Positions 36,138 through 44,001 of a stretch of 64,000 bases of DNA are shown one piece after another (position 1 is the stretch's first letter; every line of letters begins with the position of its first letter). The position numbers were made by a program, and so were the translations under genes. Location: the NCBI RefSeq assembly GCF_947179015.1, contig NZ_CAMXCM010000003.1:124001-188000 (forward strand), written 5' to 3'. The notes beneath the pieces are model-generated. The model saw only the letters and a list, made by a program, of their open reading frames with translations. It was not told where the DNA came from and did not search any database. Source of the DNA: Commensalibacter communis. Lineage in GTDB: Bacteria; Pseudomonadota; Alphaproteobacteria; Acetobacterales; Acetobacteraceae.

Positions 36138-37023
36138 ACAATTTTCTTCAACCCATGCTCAGCCTGTGATAGGAATTATTGGCGGTTCAGGGTTATATGA
36201 TATTTCTGGATTAATCGATCAAAAATGGGTCAAAGTCGAAACGCCTTGGGGTGATCCATCAGATGAATTACTAACAGGGAAACTCGAAGGTGTTTCTTGT
36301 GTTTTTTTACCTCGTCATGGTCGTGGTCATGTGATTTCTCCAACAGAAGTTAATTACAAAGCCAATATTGCTGCGATGAAGACATTAGGCGTTACCGATA
36401 TTGTTTCTGTATCTGCGGTGGGTTCGTTGAAAGAAGAATTAGCACCAGGAACTTTTGTTGTGGTCGATCAAATCATTGATCGTACACGATTAAGAGACAA
36501 AAGTTTCTTTGGTACAGGATTGGTAGCGCATGTGTCTTTAGCTGACCCTTTTTGCGATAGAATAGGACAAATGTTATATGATAATGCCAAGGAATTAGGA
36601 TTATCCGTGGTTAGAGGCGGAACTTACCTTGTGATGGAAGGACCTCAATTCTCTACCCGTGCGGAAAGTAATCTTTATCGTTCATGGGGTGCCTCCGTTA
36701 TTGGGATGACAAATATGCCAGAGGCTGCTTTGGCTCGTGAAGCTGAAATCTGTTATGCAACCGTGGCGATGGTCACTGATTATGATTGTTGGCATGAAGA
36801 TCATGATGCGGTGAGTGTAGAGGCTGTGATTAAAACACTGACCGCTAATGCCAGCAATGCACGTGCTTTGGTCGAAAAAATCATTCCAAATCTAGGGAAC
36901 CAAAGACCAAGTTGTAAGGCTGGCTGTGATCATGCGTTGGAACATGCGTTAATTACGGCTCCTCAAAAACGTGATCCAATGATGATTGAAAAGCTAAAGT
37001 TAATTGCTGGGCGTGTTTTGTAA
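36127..37023 (+). CDS. mtnP: S-methyl-5'-thioadenosine phosphorylase
   Basis: Purine-nucleoside-phosphorylase-family enzyme, 298 aa, splitting methylthioadenosine (a by-product of polyamine synthesis) to adenine and methylthioribose-1-phosphate. Signatures: IGIIGGSGLYDI at the N-terminus, FLPRHGRGHVISPTEVNYKANI (phosphate and base contacts), VMEGPQFSTRAES and IGMTNMPEAALAREAEICYATVAMVTDYDCWH. The Met-rich IGMTNMPEA fits MTA specificity rather than inosine or guanosine. The gene overlaps petC by 11 bases; in Acetobacteraceae an mtnP or apt gene after petC is plausible, recalled not checked. Confidence 0.95.
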   Translation: MSNKQFSSTHAQPVIGIIGGSGLYDISGLIDQKWVKVETPWGDPSDELLTGKLEGVSCVFLPRHGRGHVISPTEVNYKANIAAMKTLGVTDIVSVSAVGSLKEELAPGTFVVVDQIIDRTRLRDKSFFGTGLVAHVSLADPFCDRIGQMLYDNAKELGLSVVRGGTYLVMEGPQFSTRAESNLYRSWGASVIGMTNMPEAALAREAEICYATVAMVTDYDCWHEDHDAVSVEAVIKTLTANASNARALVEKIIPNLGNQRPSCKAGCDHALEHALITAPQKRDPMMIEKLKLIAGRVL

Positions 37024-37173
37024 GGAAATATTGAGGATATTGCTCTATATGATCGTAGTGTAGAGCAATGATGAATAGAAAACTCCTTATCGATCAAACA
37101 TGATTTGTACCATTTGGATATGATTTATTCATTAGCAATTACAAATACTTGTTCTTAGGTTTGTTTTGTTGAA

Positions 37174-37500
37174 TTATTCTATAATAAAGTTAAAAGACTG
37201 AAGATCCCCTATCATTTTACTTTGGGTTTCACTTTCAGTCCAAGGCGTATCCATAATTAACGCTAGCCTTTTGATTGCTTGAATTCCATATTTCTATAAA
37301 TTTGATGAGATAGAATCTGTTATTTTTATTTGTGCAAAGGCAGTTGCATAAGTAACCATGTCGCTTTGTATCATATAGTCTTCTCTAGATGATGACATTT
37401 CTTTTATCTTATTAATATCAAGTATATCGACAAGAACATAAGTTATTTTGCGTGGATAATGGGGTTTGGTTAACTGATAAGGTAGCCACCTCAATATATT
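37174..37500 (-). pseudogene. possible gene remnant, unrecognised
   Basis: Minus-strand frame with protein-like composition, read through one internal TAG at 37294-37296. Before the stop it encodes a stretch with ILDINKIKEMSSSREDYMIQSDM-like composition (cut here to stay short: core is VDILDINKIKEM and DMVTYATAFAQIK); after the stop, in the same frame, come IQAIKRLALIMDTPW and GDLQSFNFIIE before TAA at 37174. No start or ribosome site is evident because the upstream part runs into the nemA terminator hairpin. It looks like a truncated, nonsense-mutated gene. I do not recognise the family, and chance cannot be excluded. Confidence 0.3.
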
Positions 37501-37519
37501 GAATTTTAGTTTTTTAAAG

Positions 37520-37544
37520 ACCCCTCTGTAGTTCACAGAGGGGT
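37520..37544 (-). terminator. hairpin after the old-yellow-enzyme gene
   Basis: Perfect 10-base stem ACCCCTCTGT / ACAGAGGGGT with a 5-base loop, 8 bases beyond the stop of the reductase gene. The tail on the minus strand is CTTTAAAAAA, not a clean T-run, so termination may be imperfect; the plus-strand tail is TTATCGTTTT. Confidence 0.6.
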
Positions 37545-37552
37545 TTATCGTT

Positions 37553-38632
37553 TTAGTAATCGCTATAGCCTTCTTTACCTTGTGTGAACCAAGTTTTGGC
37601 ATCGTCAGGGGTGAAAGGTATATTGTTTTTAATTTTATTGACAAGATCAGGGTTAGAGATGAAAGGACGACCAAAAGCAACACCGTCTGCTTCATTATTT
37701 TTCATGGCTTGTTTGGCGGATTCACCATTATAGGAGCCGTTAATGATAAAGTGCCCATCAAAATTTTTGCGCATAGCAGGGGCTATCGCAGGATATAAAT
37801 CATCATCTGTTAAATCTGCCATAATGAAATTATCTTCACCTGCTCTTGGTTCACGTACTTCTAAGAAATTAATCTTTTCTTTGCTCAACGCTTGAGTCGC
37901 TGCGACAAATAGAGCTTCAGAGTTACTATCGATAACACCTTGAACCAATTCGTTTGGAGAAAGTCTCACAGACGTTTTATCTGCTCCAACGGTTTGATTA
38001 ACAGTTTGGGTGACTTGGATTAATAAACGGATTCTATTTTCAATAGAGCCACCATATTCATCCTCTCTGAAGTTAGAGCTGTCTCTTAGGAATTGATCAA
38101 TTAAATAGCCATTTGCAGCATGAATTTGAACGCCATCAAATCCAGCCTCCATCGCATTTTTTGCTGCTTGTGCATAATCATTCAACAGTCTAGGTATTTC
38201 ATTTATAGGCAAGGCTCTTGCTTGCTCATAAGGCTTTTTGCCATCATAAGTATGCGCCCATCTGGGAGCCGTCGTGTCTGATGCTGAAATAGGGTGTGGG
38301 TGAAAAGAAGGATGCACTGTTCGTCCCATATGCCATAATTGGCTGATGATTTTACCGCCAGCTTCGTGAACAGCATCGACAATGGGTTTCCAAGCTTCAA
38401 CTTGTTCTTTGCTCCAAATACCCGGTGCGTAAGGCCATCCAAGACCCTCTTGGGAGATCCCTGTTCCTTCTGCAATAATTAAACCAGCACTGGCGCGTTC
38501 ACGGTAATAATCAATCATTATTTCTGTTGGAATATGATCCTTGGTTGCCCGACCACGAGTCATGGGTGCCATGATTATACGATTAGCAGCATGAATAGAA
38601 CCAAGTTGAATAGGATCAAATAAACTAGCCAT
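37553..38632 (-). CDS. nemA: old yellow enzyme family alkene reductase (NemA-like)
   Basis: FMN-dependent NADPH reductase of electrophilic alkenes such as N-ethylmaleimide, 359 aa, TIM barrel. Matches to NemA: LFDPIQLGSIHAANRIIMAPMTRGRA at the N-terminus, QLWHMGRTVHPSFHP, GFDGVQIHAANGYLIDQFLRDSSN with the catalytic-site His-Asn pair, RIRLLIQV and VAFGRPFISNPDLV for the FMN phosphate loop. The C-terminal WFTQGKEGYSDY is also typical. It lies 87 bases after a TetR regulator on the same strand, with an operator-like palindrome between, so regulation by that protein is likely. NemA protects against reactive electrophiles in E. coli. Confidence 0.93.
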   Translation of the reverse strand: MASLFDPIQLGSIHAANRIIMAPMTRGRATKDHIPTEIMIDYYRERASAGLIIAEGTGISQEGLGWPYAPGIWSKEQVEAWKPIVDAVHEAGGKIISQLWHMGRTVHPSFHPHPISASDTTAPRWAHTYDGKKPYEQARALPINEIPRLLNDYAQAAKNAMEAGFDGVQIHAANGYLIDQFLRDSSNFREDEYGGSIENRIRLLIQVTQTVNQTVGADKTSVRLSPNELVQGVIDSNSEALFVAATQALSKEKINFLEVREPRAGEDNFIMADLTDDDLYPAIAPAMRKNFDGHFIINGSYNGESAKQAMKNNEADGVAFGRPFISNPDLVNKIKNNIPFTPDDAKTWFTQGKEGYSDY

Positions 38633-38680
38633 GTGATTATTCCTTTTTATTTCTGTTGATAAATAAAAGCTAACATATAA

Positions 38681-38695
38681 TAGACCAGTCGTCTA
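38681..38695. promoter_or_regulatory. operator-like palindrome TAGAC-N5-GTCTA before nemA
   Basis: TAGACCAGTCGTCTA is an exact inverted repeat (arms TAGAC/GTCTA, 5-base spacer) lying between the TetR gene and nemA, 49 bases upstream of the nemA ATG. The left half TAGACC resembles the half-site I recall for E. coli NemR. A likely target of the adjacent TetR protein; binding is inferred. Confidence 0.6.
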
Positions 38696-38719
38696 GTAGT
38701 TTTTAAAAAAATAATACGA

Positions 38720-39307
38720 TTAATTTTTCAATAGATTATCTGTATATTTTAATGCTGTTTTCAGCGGACATTCATTCCGTTGTATCTTGGTAAGCATGCT
38801 GGCTCCAAGCCATTGTTGATATAATTCTTGAGCTGCATATCCAGGTTCTAGATGTTTAGGAATAGATCCATCAATTTGACCTTCTTTAATAATATTTGTA
38901 ATAAGTTGAATGACTTTACTGGTGCCTAAACAAAATTCATGTCGCATTAATTCTGAAAAATCGCTGACTTCAGAGCTTAATTTTACAATTAAGCATCGTC
39001 CGTAATAATCATTCGTACATTGGTTTTCTTGCCATGTTTTTAAGTATGATAATAATCGTTCTTTGCAAGAAAGCTGTGAGTTAGAGAATAATCTGGCGAT
39101 ATTTGTTGTGTATTCTTGCATGTAAAAACGAATCACCTCTACGCCATATTCTTCTTTAGAACTAAAGTAATAATAAAAGGATCCTTTTGGAATACCAGCT
39201 TTTTTCAATAACTCGGTTAATCCGACATTCGTAAATCCATGGACTGTGAATACCTCAAGTCCTGTTTTTAAGAGTAGCGTTTTTTTCTCATTACTTACAG
39301 AATTCAT
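38720..39307 (-). CDS. TetR/AcrR family regulator (NemR-like)
   Basis: A 195-aa one-component repressor. The N-terminal helix-turn-helix covers about residues 8-54: LLLKTGLEVFTVHGFTNVGLTELLKKAG then IPKGSFYYYFSSKEEYGVEVI, the standard TetR recognition helix segment. The C-terminal ligand domain contains GRCLIVKLSSEVSDFSELM, with a Cys in the position where NemR-type regulators carry a redox-reactive Cys (C104 or so by count; approximate). It lies immediately upstream of nemA in the same direction, with a palindrome in the intergenic gap. Probable role: repression of nemA relieved by electrophiles or hypochlorite, by analogy with NemR. Confidence 0.87.
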   Translation of the reverse strand: MNSVSNEKKTLLLKTGLEVFTVHGFTNVGLTELLKKAGIPKGSFYYYFSSKEEYGVEVIRFYMQEYTTNIARLFSNSQLSCKERLLSYLKTWQENQCTNDYYGRCLIVKLSSEVSDFSELMRHEFCLGTSKVIQLITNIIKEGQIDGSIPKHLEPGYAAQELYQQWLGASMLTKIQRNECPLKTALKYTDNLLKN

Positions 39308-39331
39308 TGTTTTTTCTTTTTTTTATGGTTA

Positions 39332-39353
39332 CGCTATATTTGAAGATATAGCG
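39332..39353. promoter_or_regulatory. inverted repeat between dienelactone hydrolase and TetR genes
   Basis: Arms CGCTATAT and ATATAGCG with a 6-base loop, 27 bases past the hydrolase stop and 25 bases upstream of the TetR start. No T-run follows on the minus strand, so it may be an operator for the TetR gene or a weak terminator of the hydrolase gene. The sequence differs from the TAGAC palindrome. Confidence 0.4.
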
Positions 39354-39379
39354 CTTTATCTTTAATTTATTATAGATGA

Positions 39380-40051
39380 TTATAAATTTTTTGCAAAAAG
39401 ATCCAATGTTCTTTGCTGAGCAAGCTCGTAAGCTTCTGAGTTGAAACTTGATCTTGCTTGGCATCCAAATCCATGTTCAGCATTTTTATAAACGTAAATA
39501 TCTACACCATTATTATCTTTATAAGCTTGCCTGATTTTATCAATAGCATCCAAAGGAATGCTATGGTCAAGTTCACCAAAATGCATTTGAACAGGGCAAT
39601 GGGGTGGGTGATCAAGCAATGATGGAATCATCGCACCATACCAACAGCTGGCAGCAGAAAAAAGTTTTGTTTCAGTAGCGGCTCTCCAGCTCAAACTACC
39701 ACCCCAGCAATAGCCCACAATCCCAATTTTATCGTAAGGGAGGTGCTCAGCAGCTGCGATTACATCTGATAATGTTTTTTCAGGTGAAATTTTTGCCCTG
39801 ATGTTAAGGCCACGTTGCATATCTTCTGGCTCATATCCCAACGAGATATTCCGTTCAACGCGATCAAATAACGCAGGGGAAATGACGTGATATCCTTGCG
39901 CCGCAAACTTATCGCACACTTGACGAATATGCGGATTAACACCAAAAATCTCTTGAAGCACAACTAAACCCGCCAAAGCATTGGTTGGGGCATGTTCATA
40001 AGCATTTAAACTATGTTGATCAGAAGTGGTCAGCTGAATGTCTTTTTTCAT
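39380..40051 (-). CDS. dienelactone hydrolase family protein
   Basis: Alpha/beta hydrolase of the dienelactone hydrolase family, 223 aa, cytoplasmic. The nucleophile is a Cys in VGYCWGGSLSW, the acid Asp is in HFGELDHSIP, and the His is in NAEHGFGC; the N-terminal VVLQEIFGVNPHIRQVCDKFAAQGYHVISP block is diagnostic. True dienelactone substrates (chloroaromatic breakdown) are unlikely here as no such pathway is visible; most relatives have unknown substrates. It lies upstream of the TetR/nemA pair on the same strand with a 72-base gap and is divergent from groES. Confidence 0.9.
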   Translation of the reverse strand: MKKDIQLTTSDQHSLNAYEHAPTNALAGLVVLQEIFGVNPHIRQVCDKFAAQGYHVISPALFDRVERNISLGYEPEDMQRGLNIRAKISPEKTLSDVIAAAEHLPYDKIGIVGYCWGGSLSWRAATETKLFSAASCWYGAMIPSLLDHPPHCPVQMHFGELDHSIPLDAIDKIRQAYKDNNGVDIYVYKNAEHGFGCQARSSFNSEAYELAQQRTLDLFAKNL

Positions 40052-40172
40052 TGTAAAAAGCCTTTATTTGTAAATTTCGCATAGGTTGAATGAACGTAGT
40101 ATAGTTTAATCTGTATTCAAAAAAAATGATGTTTTTTTGGCGAATTATTCCTCAAAATAAGTGTTAATTTTC

Positions 40173-40201
40173 TTGACAATGTTACAAGCAACACATAAAT
40201 T
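40173..40201 (+). promoter_or_regulatory. sigma-70-type promoter of groESL
   Basis: TTGACA at 40173-40178, spacer of 17, TAAATT at 40196-40201. This is the best promoter match upstream of groES and would place the transcript start around 40208. No heat-shock sigma-32 type -10 was obvious. Confidence 0.5.
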
Positions 40202-40209
40202 AACAGCGT

Positions 40210-40235
40210 ATATATCAATCAATTTATTGATATAT
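40210..40235. promoter_or_regulatory. perfect inverted repeat at the groESL transcript start
   Basis: Arms ATATATCAAT and ATTGATATAT with a 6-base loop, starting about 9 bases after the -10 box. It occupies the place where a CIRCE operator (TTAGCACTC-N9-GAGTGCTAA) would be expected, but the sequence is not CIRCE. It could be an operator or an RNA hairpin. A second GC-rich hairpin (ACGCG...CGCGT, 40245-40264) follows in the leader. Confidence 0.5.
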
Positions 40236-40326
40236 TTTGGAGTGACGCGGCAAAAAACGCGCGTAGTTAAAACCCATAATGCTGCTTTCATAGAAGGGCA
40301 TTATATAGAAATATGGAGCGATCCAA

Positions 40327-40617
40327 ATGACGAATTTTCGTCCTCTACACGACCGTGTGGTCGTACGCCGTTTAAATGGTGAAGAAAAAACTGCTGGCGG
40401 AATTATTATTCCTGAAACAGCAAAAGAAAAACCTCAAGAAGGTGAAGTCGTTGCCGTAGGACCTGGCGCTCGTAACGAGCAAGGTCAAATTGTTGCTTTA
40501 GATGTAAAAGCTGGCGACAAAGTATTATTCGGCAAATGGTCAGGCACAGAAGTAAAAATCAATGGTGAAGATCTTCTGATCATGAAAGAAAGCGATATTA
40601 TGGGAATCGTTGGTTAA
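40327..40617 (+). CDS. groS: co-chaperonin GroES
   Basis: Heptameric 10-kDa lid of the GroEL chaperonin, 96 aa. The sequence [44 protein letters not shown] is the canonical GroES core including the mobile loop, and the end ESDIMGIVG is the conserved C-terminus. ATG 40327 follows GGAG at a 7-8 base distance. It precedes groEL by 64 bases; the two are one operon. The leader of about 120 bases carries two inverted repeats. Confidence 0.98.
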   Translation: MTNFRPLHDRVVVRRLNGEEKTAGGIIIPETAKEKPQEGEVVAVGPGARNEQGQIVALDVKAGDKVLFGKWSGTEVKINGEDLLIMKESDIMGIVG

Positions 40618-40678
40618 TCCAATTATTTCTGAATTCTATACGTTTTATTTTTGACTTTAACTTTATTTGGAGAAATGA

Positions 40679-42337
<1,659 letters not shown>

Positions 42338-42397
42338 TCCAACGCTGATACGCTTGTTTGCTTAAAAATTAAATAGAGGGACGCCTCTTAAATTTTG

Positions 42398-42432
42398 AAA
42401 TCGCTACCTTAAATAAGGTGGCGATTTTTTTT
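42398..42432 (+). terminator. rho-independent terminator of groESL
   Basis: 13-base stem AAATCGCTACCTT / AAGGTGGCGATTT (one G-U pair) with a 4-base loop, followed by a T-run. A smaller hairpin AGAGG/CCTCT precedes it at about 42375-42388. Confidence 0.9.
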
Positions 42433-42515
42433 AGGGTTTGTAAAATTAATAAATTTTAATTCAGCAATATATTCAGTATAGTTTTCGAATTAAAATGTAA
42501 AAGGGATAGAGTTAT

Positions 42516-43340
42516 ATGAGAGGAATTATATTAAACTTCTCAATACAGGAAAATACAGGTTATATTTCTGGAGATGACGGTAAACGTTACGTATTTACTG
42601 GGAAAGAGTGGAAAGAAACTTTTGCTCCTGAAAAAGGAAAAAAGGTTGATTTTGAGGTTAATATATCAAGCGAAGCTTGTAGTGTTTACTGCATTATGTA
42701 TCAAGAAAATGATGCAAACAAATTGAATGTAGGTTCTCATATAGCTGATGATACCCATCAAAAACCAACTCCGCAAATTACAGAATCATATATAAATCAA
42801 CTGGAAGTTGAAAAAACATACGGGACAATGTCTTGGTTTAAGAAGTGTATGAAAAATTATGTGAATTTTGCAGGACGAGCTCGAAGAAGTGAATTTTGGA
42901 ATTTTGTTTTAATGATATGTTTTATACAAATAATTCCATCTATTATTATAAGTATTACTACGTATTTTATAACAGCTAATCAATATAGATCTTATTCTTA
43001 CTACAGCTATAGCAGTGGTATAGGGATGAATGACTTTGCCCAGATATTTGGGATTTCATTTGTTATGGCTTTTATTGTTACATGCGCTTATTGTTTTATA
43101 TGTTCATGCATATTTTTGTTACCAAGTATTGCTGTTACAGCACGTCGTTTGCATGATATTGGACTTTCAGGTTGGTGGGCTTCTTTAATTATTTTAACCT
43201 ATATAAGCCCTCTATTGATGCTAATGGGTGGAATATTTTTCGCAATGATTGTCTATATTGTGATTTGTATTTTATTTATCGTGTGGTGTTCAACGGATAC
43301 TAAGCCACAAGCAAATGAGTGGGGGCTGCCAGCTAAGTAA
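42516..43340 (+). CDS. membrane protein: N-terminal cold-shock-like domain plus DUF805
   Basis: A 274-aa protein of two parts. Residues 1-65 (RGIILNFSIQENTGYISGDDG, RYVFTGKEWK) resemble an OB-fold cold-shock-like domain. From about 100 on it is a DUF805 membrane protein: WFKKCMKNYVNFAGRARRSE leads into four hydrophobic segments, with the characteristic ARRLHDIGLSGWW motif near 205 and the C-terminal NEWGLPAK. The function of DUF805 proteins is unknown; the same combination with a small OB domain occurs in other proteobacteria as far as I recall. ATG 42516 follows AAAGGGATAG. It lies between groEL and a cold-shock gene. Confidence 0.8.
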   Translation: MRGIILNFSIQENTGYISGDDGKRYVFTGKEWKETFAPEKGKKVDFEVNISSEACSVYCIMYQENDANKLNVGSHIADDTHQKPTPQITESYINQLEVEKTYGTMSWFKKCMKNYVNFAGRARRSEFWNFVLMICFIQIIPSIIISITTYFITANQYRSYSYYSYSSGIGMNDFAQIFGISFVMAFIVTCAYCFICSCIFLLPSIAVTARRLHDIGLSGWWASLIILTYISPLLMLMGGIFFAMIVYIVICILFIVWCSTDTKPQANEWGLPAK

Positions 43341-43471
43341 CAAAGGCGTGAAAATTAAGATGTTTTGTTTTTAAATTTTCATAGATAATTCGCCAGTATT
43401 CTTTCACTGAAATAACGAACGAGTATTATTATTAATAAATATTAATATAATATTAATAAAATCTATATTTT

Positions 43472-43486
43472 TATTGATAATCAATA
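43472..43486. promoter_or_regulatory. palindrome resembling a Fur box
   Basis: TATTGATAATCAATA is a 7-1-7 perfect palindrome whose centre TGATAATCA equals the core of the classical Fur box. In alphaproteobacteria Fur/Mur and other regulators use related sites, so the protein that would bind is uncertain. Confidence 0.3.
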
Positions 43487-43522
43487 TAAAATACATTTTT
43501 TTTACATTTTTATTCATATTTT

Positions 43523-43554
43523 ATTTGACATTGGACCTGTTTTCTGTGTCAAAT
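43523..43554 (+). promoter_or_regulatory. probable promoter of the cold-shock gene inside an inverted repeat
   Basis: ATTTGACA (43523-43530) and TGTCAAAT (43547-43554) form a perfect inverted repeat; they also supply TTGACA as -35 and TCAAAT as a weak -10 with an 18-base spacer. A start about 10 bases later would give a 5' leader of roughly 130 bases, usual for cspA-type genes. Confidence 0.4.
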
Positions 43555-43691
43555 AGAAGTCAGAAAGAGTTGTTACAATTCTTTCACCCAAAGTAAATAA
43601 GATCAACTGATTTTATTTAGATATTTTAACTCTGATATCAGGTCTGTTTTTCAAGGACTTGGTTCTCTAATAGATAAAGGATGCGCGGTTA

Positions 43692-43895
43692 ATGCAAACT
43701 GGAACCGTGAAATGGTTTAATCCTACAAAAGGATTTGGTTTTATTGTCCCTGAAGATGGTGGTAAGGACGTTTTCGTTCATATTACAGCAGTTCAGGCAG
43801 CTGGTTTACGTGATTTGAAAGAAAATCAACGTGTAAGTTACGAAATCGTGACAGAGCGCGGTAAAGCTGCTGCAGCGAATTTAAAACCTCTATAA
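43692..43895 (+). CDS. cold-shock protein, CspA family
   Basis: A 67-aa single OB-fold RNA chaperone. Both RNA-binding motifs are present, [11 protein letters not shown] (RNP1) and DVFVHITAV (RNP2), after the usual [12 protein letters not shown] start. Full family length. ATG 43692 is preceded by AAGGA at about 11 bases. The long leader suggests post-transcriptional control as in cspA, but this is inferred. It has its own terminator downstream. Several paralogs are usual in proteobacteria, so a specific csp letter is not assigned. Confidence 0.96.
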   Translation: MQTGTVKWFNPTKGFGFIVPEDGGKDVFVHITAVQAAGLRDLKENQRVSYEIVTERGKAAAANLKPL

Positions 43896-43946
43896 GTTTT
43901 AAATCATTGGATTACTGGTATTAGAGTTAGCTCGTTACCGTAAGCG

Positions 43947-43977
43947 AACCGGTTCTTGAAAGAGAGCCGGTTTTGTA
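43947..43977 (+). terminator. hairpin terminator of the cold-shock gene
   Basis: Stem AACCGG / CCGGTT, extended by TCT/AGA, followed by TTTTGTATTTT. It lies about 50 bases after the stop and before the convergent helicase gene. Confidence 0.7.
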
Positions 43978-44001
43978 TTTTATAAACCTTAACATTTTTT
44001 T

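Larger units (their letters stand above)
37024..37552. other. 529-base gap between mtnP and the old-yellow-enzyme gene
   Basis: Holds the remnant described at 37174-37500 and the GC-rich hairpin at 37520-37544. The first 150 bases after mtnP are AT-rich without a recognisable gene, hairpin terminator or RNA gene. Confidence 0.6.
43341..43691. other. 351-base AT-rich gap upstream of the cold-shock gene
   Basis: No gene is seen. It contains a Fur-box-like palindrome at 43472-43486, a probable promoter overlapping an inverted repeat at 43523-43554, and then about 130 bases of likely 5' leader including the palindrome CTGATATCAG near 43633. Confidence 0.6.

Noticed and set aside
37294-37695. 133-codon minus-strand frame as an intact gene
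   Set aside because: Its first 50 codons overlap nemA in another frame and run through the nemA hairpin; only the downstream part looks coding, so I listed a remnant.
40052-40326. Search for a CIRCE element upstream of groES
   Set aside because: No TTAGCACTC-N9-GAGTGCTAA or close variant was seen; a different palindrome is reported instead.
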